Positions 53,957 to 64,000 of a stretch of DNA of 64,000 nucleotides are shown here, one piece after another. Position numbers and translations under genes: made by a program. The stretch is from Polyodon spathula (lineage: Eukaryota; Chordata; Actinopteri; Acipenseriformes; Polyodontidae), in the NCBI RefSeq assembly GCF_017654505.1, contig NC_054555.1:2508335-2572334 (forward strand), in the 5' to 3' direction. The notes beneath the pieces are model-generated. The model was given only the letters and a program-made list of their open reading frames with translations. It had not been told where the DNA came from and ran no database searches. Numbering within the stretch: position 1 is the first letter of the stretch; each line of letters begins with the position of its first letter.

Positions 53957-55778
53957 TATATAAGGATATAAGGATGTGAGGGCAATAGTTAAATCTATTT
54001 TTAATGATAATAAGGTGTGGTCACAGAATCACCCATGTGGGGATGGGAGACAAGATGCACACAGTGGGAAGGTGACAACAACGTTTTCAAAGAAACATAT
54101 TTTAGCACAGAGCTGCACACTTTTTTGTGATTCTCAATGTCCACACATAATATTCTGACATTTTCTTAAATTTTAAAATAGTTTGTGTGAAACCCTGTAG
54201 GAAAGATATTATCAGTTTTGAAGTGAAAAATCAACAGTGTTCCGTAATGAGCTGGTGTCTGTTTTATAAACTGAAGCATTAATTAAACCAGACAAGGACT
54301 CCCTGTCTTTTTCAGACTCTCGTTTGTCATTACTTTGACACCCCCCCCCCCCTTTCCACACAGCTTTATGCACAGGGAATACAGTTGGAATAGTCAGTAA
54401 TAATTCTGAGTAATAACGCCAGAGCTTCAGCAAAGCACAATGAATGCAATTGCCTCTCTGTGTTGATTTGCTCTTTAGTGATTTGGGGCTGTGAACGCTG
54501 TTGCATTTTAAACACATGTCTAATACAAGAATACAGGTCCTTAATAACTACCCCTTATTCAGGAGGAAGAGACTAATCAAGTTTAAACATTGAGGCTGTG
54601 GATTGCCGAGGTAGAAAATAAGATACAGTACAGTGACTGCTGTGTGCTTTTTTTTATAAAATAATTATTCATTTTTTTTCTTATAACCCAGAAGAAAATA
54701 TGATTTCTTAAGGTCATCTAGGTTAAGCTGCCGTGGCTCAGAGTTCTTTATCACTTGAATATACACAATCACCTGCAGTAGTAGGACCAGGGCCTTGGAA
54801 CAGACGCACATTGATACGAAATCAACCTGTTGTGTGGAGTGGAATAACTAATACAGTATTATATGCTTGGTTTAAATTTTGAATCCTACTAGATTACTCA
54901 GTTTAATTGTATGACTGTCTAACTTAGGGTTTGATTACCAGCCGTTGCATTGCTGTTTTCTGTTTAGGTGAAGCATTGATTTTGACCTTTTCTTCTGTTA
55001 TCTATTTTTTATGAGTGTAGTTTTTCTGCTACTAAAAAAACAAAACAAAAACAGGATAGGTATTGGTAGCTGTGTGATAGATTGATTTTATGTTGTGCAC
55101 TTTGGGGATCAGGGAAGAAGTTCAATCAAAAAAGGGTTCAAGACGTGTAAGGTATATGAATTAAGGCACACAAGGCATTAACTACTTTGTTGAGCACAAG
55201 GATGAGACCAGACCATGTTTCAAATTTGAACATTTATTAGTTCCAAATACCTGCATTACATTTTACATTGAAAGCTATTGTGCAGATATATTATTTGCCA
55301 CTAGTATTAACAGAGATAGGCGATTGATCAGATTACCTGAACCCCTGGGGACAGCCCTCAGACTGATACACCAATGGTCCACAATGATCCTGGAGGCAGT
55401 GGAGGCTTCTCTGTCTGTATATGCTTCTATGCCTTTTATTTATATATAGTATGATCAAAACAGACTACAAATTGTTTTGTTATCTCACTAATTATCAATA
55501 GAAATTAGTTATTCAGCTGTTACTCCATTCAAGTGCAACCACTAACTACCTTCTTTTTTTTTCAAGGTTACTGTGGTTAACTGTTTACCATATGTTCCTT
55601 TCCCATACATGTCTGCACATGCTTTATCTCTCCAATCATTTTAAACCTGTTAATGTAGCAACTCTGCTTATGCCAAAGTCACCGCCAGCAAACTGGTTTA
55701 TCACTCATTGTGTTTTATACTAAAATCAACACTTTTTGCACTGCATCTGTACCTGAACAATTGCATGAGAAAAGGGAT
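53957..55778. other. No gene seen
   Basis: C12 run at 54341-54352. No gene recognised. Confidence 0.45.
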
Positions 55779-55946
55779 TGGGTTAGGTTTAGAGTTAGGG
55801 TTAGGGTTAGGTTTAGAGTTACTGTATAAAATTTAAAACAAAATAACATATTGAGTACATTGTCACAATGCATAATACCATTGTACTTACCATGTAACTA
55901 CTATGTAAATACACAGTAATTAGAGGCACTTCATGCAACATGTCAA
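55779..55946 (+). mobile_element. Palindromic MITE arm with telomere-like core (copy 5)
   Basis: GGGTTAGG-type repeats at 55779-55820 (two perfect TTAGGG steps) precede ATTGAGTACATTGTCACAAT, ATGCATAATACCATTG, ACTATGTAAATACACAG and AATTAGAGGCACTTCATG. The core has the opposite orientation to copies 1, 2 and 4 relative to the arm. Confidence 0.72.
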
Positions 55947-56100
55947 CAAAGAGCTATTGCCGAAGAGTCAGTTCTTAAAGACAAACAAACCAATAAAAAA
56001 CGAATTTACTAAAACCTAAAAGCTGATTAAATAGTAAAATACGAAGCTTAACAAGACTAGACTAAAAAACAGCTTCAGTGTTTTTGTGATCATTGAATAG

Positions 56101-56249
56101 AGAAAAATGCATGGGGTAGCATGTGATAAATGAGAATTGAATGCCCAGCCAAGGGCTGGGATGCTACAGTACATTTATCCAAGCATTCCACCTCAAGGCT
56201 GGGCATTCAATTTTCATTTATCACACACTGCCCCATGCAGTATTTTTTA
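56101..56249. mobile_element. Hairpin MITE
   Basis: Arms of about 48 bases (56102-56150 and 56197-56248) pair almost completely. The outer ends are AAAAATGCATGGGGTAGC and the inverse of AAAATACTGCATGGGGCAG. Next come GTGATAAATGA and then TTGAATGCCCAGCC. The 46-base loop has a further GGCTGGG copy. No frame is present. Transcribed, it would form a stable hairpin. Confidence 0.8.
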
Positions 56250-59200
56250 TAAGCTCTGGTGACTAGTTTTCTTTTGCCCGTTCTTTTATTCTTCCCCCAT
56301 CTGAGAAGCGAGCAAGAGAAGACAGCAACTATGTGATGCAGTGTTGGAATTTTTTTCAGTTTGGCAGCTCACGCTAGGAGTCGCGCTCTGTTGTTGGTGT
56401 TAATGAATGCGTGTTTCCCAGCTGGTTTTTATGGGAAAAATCAACTGGATAAGCCCATTGGAAAAAACATTCTCACCAGTTATTATGTATGTGTAAGACA
56501 CTGTTTAAATGTTTAAACATAACATCATTTTTGATGCATTTCGGCTGAACTGTATTTGCTACCAAACCCTACCAATAGCTCTGCATTCTTTACAAACCCC
56601 ATTGTTTTTTTATTTTTTTTTGCAGTGGCAAGTTAGTTTTCTAGGTAGGCCCTACCGTAACCTTCACTGAAAAATCCATATCGTAACGAAAATGAGGACA
56701 TTTAAAAACAACTTGTGTACGGTGCAGTCATCTTTGAACAAAATCGAATCCATTTGCTTATTAGATCCAGCATTTTTTTCTCATTTCAAGGTCTCACTTT
56801 AGAGAAAGAGTCAGTAATATCATTTTAGAGCAGACACTTGGCGCTACAAAAAAAAAAAAAAAAAAAACTCACTAGGTAAAAAGGCCAGCTGGTATCAAAT
56901 AACGGCAATCAATCAATCAGTCAAGCTTTAAATGCAACAAAACAGCTGCCTGCCATTTTAATAGCATTGGTAAGCTGTGCTGCATGGTCAGGCACTCCTC
57001 AACTTGTAATTGATTGCACTTCGCATGCTTGCATACAATGATTCTCTTATATCAATAACAATAGGAAAAACAACCCCCCCAAATCATGTTGGTTTAATTC
57101 AATTGGTGTCAGAACTGACATGATGAACTGGCACACGGGTACTGTAGCTGCAGGAGAGCTTTGCTATGTAGAGCTGTTGATTCTCAAAGGTCAAATACCT
57201 ACTTTATGTAACCCCTTCAAAGACCCTAGGCCTGTGTCACACAGCCTTTTCCTTTCTTCTCCATTATACAAAGTGAAGTCATAGTGTTTTGCAGCTTCCC
57301 TGCTTTGTCTAGGTATTAAATCACTACGGATTCTACATTAGGTGGATTTGTGAAGTATGACCCTGCTGACCATGAGAGGCCAATTCACTGCATCCACCTG
57401 TGTGATGAATAGAGGAAGGACAAGAATGTTTTTATTACAGATTGCTGAACATTTCTATAATACAATGATTGTACAATTAAGGAGCTCCGTGAACAGGGGT
57501 GGGGGCACAATCCAGTCATTAAGGTTACATGGATAACAAAATATTTCAAGCAAACAAACTTTCGGCTTGTGCAAGTTAATCATTGTAACGAAGGCACTAG
57601 CCAAAACCTTTGTTTCTAAGAGGTTTTATCTTTTAATCTACTGTTCAGATTTGTCTTTCAAGTTTTATAGTATTATCCTACAGCATGCAAACAAATCCAT
57701 ATATTGTATATAAAGCTGTGTATTACAGATTTATTTTGTAGACTTGTAGTATTTTGTGGTAGTCGAGTTTGCACAGATGCAATCACTTAACTCTTATTGT
57801 AATAATATCTTACTGCAACTCTCCTGCACCTGCCCTGCTTCCTCTCGCATCATTGATTTGTTGATTTAGACAAGACTGTATGCTTGTGTTTGCAAGAAAA
57901 GATATGCACACACATGAGCATTTTGCCCACATGCTCACTTAAACTACCACAGGCTTGTGTACCTCAGCTTGTGCAATATCTACTATCAAGGCCAATAGAC
58001 TTCCTGCAAGTGGAACAAAGTGTTTACAGCTTCTACGAGATGTTATTGAGCAGCGGGTAGGAGAAGGTCAACTTCACTACAATCGATTGGGCCTCCCAGA
58101 GCAGAACATTTACAGCAGCTTTGTGGAGTTTTTGTTTATAGTTTTTTGTAGCTGAAGGTGTTTTTCAAGCAGGACTTTAATTACCCATTATTCACTTTAT
58201 TTTTCTATTGCTAGAAACATCTTGTTTTGCATCTTCCTACAAAATATCAGGGGCGAGAGCTATAACAGAATTTAGGAGTTTTGAATGTTTAATGAACATA
58301 ATTACAACCCTCTATCTAGATAGAACTATATATATATATATATAAATATATATGGGATATTATATATATATATATATACCCGTCTTTATATGCCGGGCAG
58401 AACTGATTGATTTTAAATATAATTTTTACTCACACAGGGACACTGTTAATATACTTGGCACGAGTCCAAATCTGAACTCTGTATGAACAAAGAAATACTG
58501 ATGCAACACTGCAGACAGTATTTTCAACACTAAGCGATTCCTACAGATATCATACCCAATCATAAGCAGCAAGAGTACTATGAGCACCAGCAGGAACAAT
58601 ATATCTGTATTGTACTTCTTTACATTGCTTCCACCCGCACTTATTTATAAATAAACCAATAAGCTTTAAAATCATCCTCTCTACTTAAATATGAGGCAGA
58701 AGGGGGCAGATTTATCAAGATATTTAAGCCACAATTCAATTAGCACTATTGTATTGTCCAGTTTCCAAACGCTGTGGGCATACATCTACCTGGTTGCATG
58801 GAAAATCTAAATAGAGCTCTGCTGCATATAACAATATATAATGAACTGTATGGTGGAACTCAGAACATGCTAGATCTGGTAAGCATGCTATCAGGTAAAT
58901 CTTAATACAAACACTCAACCACAATGATGACTGAAGCGTGGAAAGTGCTGGCTGTTTACAGCAGGAGCCGTGACACTCAGGGTTATTGTTGTTGACAATG
59001 CCATCCTGTCCCTCTGCTCATGTAGACTAGCCTCCAGTACTAGTCCTTGGCTATGGGTAGAGACAGCATGTTGGCATCCAGCCTCTTGGATCAATTAAAT
59101 ATTCATCATGGTCTGTCTTGGCAGGATTGGTATCAGCTTTGAGCCAGCCCACTTGTTTAGTTACATCTGCTAGGTTTAGGTCATGCTCCGACACAAGCAT

Positions 59201-59737
59201 ACACACAAACCCACTTACAAATCCTCAGATAAAGGGCACTGCTATGGCAGTTGGCGATCCAGCATTCCTAATAGATGATTGCAATGAATTTATATATGGG
59301 AACCCTGGATATTTGTTATCAAACCCTTCCTATGAGTAACAGCTTTAACACAGAGGCGCATATCAAGTTTTGCCGTAGTGAATAGGATTTATAAGTAATG
59401 AACAAATAATGCATCCATCCATATCATGGTGCTAGAACGTCTTCTGGTGCTGATAAATAGCCACACCAAACTTCTATTGACTTGACTAAAGGTTCAAACT
59501 TTTAGTCATAGTCTAATAGAAGCAAGAGGAGTCAACATAAATGCATTAGAATAGGATTTCTTGACGAACCAGGAAACATCAAACAGAAAGGGCAACATAG
59601 CTGTCTGCAAGAAAGATGACAGCCAATTACAAAATAAAAATGAAAAAGTGGAAGACTCTACAGTAAGCGCCTGGTACAATGGAACCACATTGTATTAACA
59701 CAGACTGTGTTGTTGATAGTTGCTAGTCTGTTGTTAT
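56250..59737. other. No gene recognised
   Basis: A19 run at 56849-56867 and TA tracts at 58329-58378. A frame at 59118-59339 is discussed in the findings as a weak exon candidate. Confidence 0.4.
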
Positions 59738-59851
59738 TATAATGTATTTACACATGGAATTGGGGACTCATAGTTTAATAGATATGTAATTACATTTGCA
59801 ATTACAGTATAACTACAGTGTAGTTGGAGGCACTTAAAGTAAAGTATTACC
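59738..59851 (+). repeat. Right-end fragment of the GGTAACACTTTA/telomere-core family
   Basis: ATGTATTTACACATGGAATT, then ATGTAATTACATTTGC, ACTACAGTGTAGTTGGAGGC, ending CACTTAAAGTAAAGTATTACC, inverse of the family start. Confidence 0.5.
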
Positions 59852-60980
59852 ATTTCATCATTTCAGGCAGACTGCAAACAGCTTAAAAAGTTAAGGTGTA
59901 AAACATAGCAAAAACCAAGACAAAATATAGTACACTGAAAACGAAATAATATTTAGAATAGAAAGATGAAGTTCCCATGCTTGTAAGAATCAGGTTAATA
60001 TTAAGAGAGTATTGGATCTGTGCTTTGGGTTTGACTGCATTGGTTGGTATTTGAATGTGTGCTTCAGTTATTATGTGCACCGTCTATGTTAAGGGAGTTG
60101 GAGATTTGAATTATCACCATGAACCGAGCAACGTGTTTGATAAATAACAACACAGTGTGCTGAAAGCATGTACATCATAAAAAAAACTAAACAAAAAAAC
60201 AACCCAGACAATTACAGTAAACACCTGTCCCAGCCTTGACATGATCTGTATTGTTTTTTTGTTTTTTTAATTTTATTTTGTTCATTGCTATGGTTACCTA
60301 GTTTTGTCCTTCCTGTTAAGAAATACAACCCTCTGGAGTGTTACATTTTTTTTATTTTTTAAACCAGGGTTTAGAATAAACGAATGCTACCCTCTGCGCA
60401 ACAACTTTTATTTTATAATCACGTTTTTTATTTATTATTTTTACCATATACAATGCAATATAAATGTTTTGTGCCCCTCACGCTAGCATGGCATCCCAGA
60501 GCATGCACAAAGATACAAACAAAACAAGAGAGCTCATATGCACAATACACTCCAGCTACAAGTAATTATATAAAATCACATTAAACAAAGTACGTTTTCA
60601 ATTTAGACTTAAAATAATCCAGTGTTTCAACCTGCCTGATTTCCACCTGAATGGAGTTCCGCAAACGAGGAGCACAGCAGCAACTGTGGCTTCAGTTGTT
60701 TGTTTTTTTTTCTGTTTTTTTTTTTTTAATAACTAAGAATTCTGCATCTACTCTGTTCCACTGTGAAATTGAAGGGAGTGGTTCAACCAGAACCATGGGG
60801 CAGAGCATGATTACCTGTATGTGTGAATTCAGAACAACTGGCCAGCTAACTCTTAAATGCTGGCTACAAAACTCCTGGAAAATATTTTAGACTAGCCTCC
60901 TGAAATACTGATAAATAATATATAGATAAAACTGTCATTGTAAAACTTGAAAATAAAAGCCTTTAATATGTCATTAATGG
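59852..60980. other. No gene seen
   Basis: T-rich tracts near 60255-60275 and 60700-60727. The segment at 60135-60160 recurs at 61589-61614. Confidence 0.4.
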
Positions 60981-61054
60981 CGGTTGTGGTTGTGGTTGTG
61001 GTTGTGTTGGTTGTGGTTGTGGTTGTGGTTGTGGTAGTGGGGGGGGGTGGGGGT
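60981..61054 (+). repeat. (GGTTGT)n with poly-G end
   Basis: About nine GGTTGT units with one break, followed by G8 and G5 runs (61038-61054). Confidence 0.95.
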
Positions 61055-64000
61055 GCTTCAGGCCAAAATGTAATTGATCTTAGAATTTGCAATTCAAATC
61101 TATAATTTAAATTCCATCCATTATACACTGTGGGATATGTTATAAAGATGACAAACTGTTTTACTGAATATTATGTAGATTAGCAAGCTTCCAACAGTGT
61201 TCTGTCTAGTTTTCTTGCTTGGTAACTAAACTAATAGTAATTTGAGTGATTACCATTTCAATTCCAATGTTTCTCATCCTTAAACATGTCTTGATACACA
61301 GTTTTTGTATGACTTTAAATGTACACACAAACACACACACAAAAAGTGCCAATAATAATTGTGATATTCTTAATAAACTATGGATTTTGTGGGGTATTAA
61401 ATATTAATTAAGTCAATAAGAAAAGGCAAGATAAGATAAGGATTGTACTTCAAGGTAGCTTTGGCAACCACATTTTTAATAACTGCAAGATTACTGTCAT
61501 TATATTTGTATTATCTTTCGGGTGGAGCTTTGTGAGTTTTTAATTTGCAAAGTAATTAGTGAAATCTAGCAATATATCTTGTTATGTAGTTTGATAAATA
61601 ACAACACAATGTGCAGTTTGAAGCTAATAAAAACCACGATTGCCTTTTGGGCGAGCTGTTATGGTATTGCGAGGTCCTTAAATACTGAGTTTTTATATGT
61701 GTATGCCACACAAAATAAAGCATTTCCACTTACTGACAACTTGGAAAGACATGCTGTTGCCATGATTGCTTCAGTTATTAGTCTGCACAGCCATATTAAG
61801 AAGAGCTAATAGATTCAGATGCACACTGTACAGCTCAGAGACTGCAAAAACAACCACAGGGTTATCATTTTACTAATACTATGGTTTCTAATCGCCTGGG
61901 GCCGTTCCAGTCAGGGGTACTTAATCCAAAGAGCAATTACAGGTTAATCACACTGCATTCTGGTTTATGTGTTGAAATAAAAAAGAAACTGCATGTTGTC
62001 TGAGGCAAACATAGACTCACTTCTCCCTTCTGAATATTCAGGTTGTTTGCATGACCTGTAGGGTACTTATCAATAGCAGTCACTAATTACAGTGGCTCCA
62101 GTAATAAATCATGCTCATTAAGAAACTCTTGAATTTGTTTACAGTTTGAGAGGCAGCAGCGTTATTTTAAAGCCAGGTTTATTAGCAAAGCCCTTGTTCT
62201 ATTTCAACAGCAAGCATGAATACAAATTCTTAAACAATTATTTTTAAGACATGCTTAAGAAACATGCACAGTGTTCATTTATAAAAGGCTTTCTAAGCCT
62301 TGCGGTTTAAGCCTTTCATTTTCGTTACATTAATAGTTTGCCAATATACTCTACCTATGTTTACACTCTATTCCCAGTGCAGTGTGTGTTCCAAATGTAA
62401 GCAGTCTTCCACAATTACAGTATGTGCTGCGTGTTTACCATTTATTTCTATACCAGGACTTAGCAGTTATTATTTTTTTTTAATATAAGGAAAATAGAGT
62501 TACACTTTATTTGCGTGGCATAAATACATTTTTAATTGATTGAAATTTCCCAAGTTTAGTTTCATGTTAAAAAAAGAAAACAGTCAACAGTTAATATATG
62601 CAATGGTTGTGTACACATTGTCATACAGTATATGGCATTGCAATGCTGTACTCATGTTCCATGTGTATGCTTGGTATGTTTATTAATAGTTTCCTGTCCA
62701 AGAAAAGACACACAAAGACTCTACTGTCTGTAAAACACATAAAGTTATCTTGCCATTGTCATATGGTTACGTTTCCCTTCTGCATATTGAGTGTTTATTA
62801 ACATGTACCAAAACTTTAATAAATGTGTAATTACACATCAATGAGATACTTATCGATGCCCCACAAAATAAAATGTTAACTGCAACACAGAGCCTTGCAT
62901 CTACTGGGTGTGATGTTCTGCAAGCCACTCCAGGAATGTGCTGCAGTATATTCTACCCGATACTCTGTCACAAATGAATTATCGCCTTGTGAATTTGCTT
63001 CAAGCAAATCTGAAGAAAAAAATGCAACTAGACAGAATACAGTTTTCTCCATCCCCAGATGGAAACCCTGACGATGTGACATCCTGTGGTTGTGTCGGAG
63101 ATCCTGTTCATCCAGAAACTGCGACAAAGGTTCTAACATGTTTGAGCATAGTGCCAACTGAAGTAACATTACCTGGGATAAACAACGTCTTAACCCCCAA
63201 GCATTCACTAGAATACTAGAATAATGTTAGCTAATACAAATCACATATGCCATGAGAGGCTGTGAATGTGTGCTGTACCTTTTGAGTGTTCACGTTCAAG
63301 GCAATACGCAATGTGACACAAAGCATCATCGCGATTGTCAGATTATTTACAGTACATGATTGGTTACTGATTTCTTAGCAAATGTAATCTAATAATTTCC
63401 AGTATTTATTAATCAATTTACTTCCTTTTTTCTCTTGACAGTGGCTTAAAAACAAACAAACAAAAAGACCCGCCACTGCACAGTTCCAGATGCCTCTCTT
63501 TAGAAGTGGTGTTTGAGGAATCCTGCATGGCAGAAACAAATTAAAAAAAAAAAACAACTCAGAAGCCAGGAGAGAAAGTGTTGATTTTCTGTTAGCAAAG
63601 ATGTGAAAGCTATAAGTAGCAGCATGCTACCTGCGGTGATCTTTTAATTCGTAATTCAAACAGATGGATGGGTGTACAACGCTGCAGAGATTATCTTGTA
63701 ATCTTATCTGCTGTATCCAAGACATCCTATTTATTAAGCTCTCACCATTAATGCAACAGGGTTACTGCTCTTGCTATACCCCTCTGGGTAAAACAAAAGT
63801 GACTGGCTTTTGACAATGAATAAAGCAATTTAATCATCTGAATGATGCCAAACAGAACCATTATAATCCCATCCATCTGGGTCAGTATGTGCCTACTAGC
63901 CTACGAACAGGTATTTATCAAAGATTCAGAAGAGGTGATTAAAGATGCACTCAGTCACAATGGCTTTATTCTGCTGTTTGAATGTGCTTTGTGTTACAAA
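61055..64000. other. No gene recognised
   Basis: Overlapping frames on both strands at 62876-63219 are not supported by any domain. The interval 61881-62200 has homeodomain-type cores and little repeat character. Poly-A run at 63543-63553. Confidence 0.4.

Noticed and set aside
62876..63219. Opposing 110- and 93-codon frames as a possible exon
   Set aside because: Both strands are open, no domain is recognisable, and no consistent splice signals decide for either.

Overview
The window reads as vertebrate nuclear DNA with no recognisable host gene. It is AT-rich, mostly CpG-poor, crowded with long dinucleotide microsatellites, and almost every open frame is short. The interspersed repeats are of ray-finned-fish type. 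They include a CR1-clade LINE ending in an 8-bp (TTATGTTC)-type tail, tRNA-derived SINEs with a CORE/MIR-like middle, and many short palindromic DNA elements. From memory, the LINE and SINE tails look like those of sturgeons, paddlefish or other non-teleost ray-finned fishes. That assignment is an inference and has not been tested by a search.

Layout. Bases 1-6,300 hold an LTR-like repeat with a 39-bp tandem duplication (about 822-1562), a CAGGGGTG-ended DNA element flanked by 6-bp direct repeats (2048-2487), long TA/CA arrays (3936-4101, 4386-4465) and a SINE (about 5069-5345). Bases 6,300-21,600 hold the first telomere-like palindromic element (6321-6627), a reverse-strand SINE (8111-8339), a SINE tail and a probable LINE 3' fragment (11442-12210), a block that is not CpG-depleted (about 14940-15480) and a triplicated 52-bp unit (19329-19484). 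The only substantial protein-coding remnant is the CR1-type reverse transcriptase at 21640-23813, broken by two frameshifts. Bases 23,800-38,000 contain a nested-hairpin MITE (27613-27923), further telomere-like elements, palindromic elements at 34400-34640 and 36056-36204, and several microsatellites. A complete solo LTR with a perfect 5-bp target duplication lies at 38042-38455. Bases 38,500-64,000 contain more microsatellites, a MITE at 45167-45452, more copies of the telomere-like family, a 150-bp hairpin element (56101-56249) and a GGTTGT/poly-G tract.

There is no operon, pathway or defence system here. The strongest signal is a dispersed palindromic element family whose arms flank a TTAGGG-like core. 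Parts of six to eight copies can be seen, and one copy (36956-37176) preserves both arms around the core. Several non-repeat stretches rich in homeodomain-type cores could be conserved regulatory elements of a distant or enclosing gene, but this cannot be shown from one sequence.
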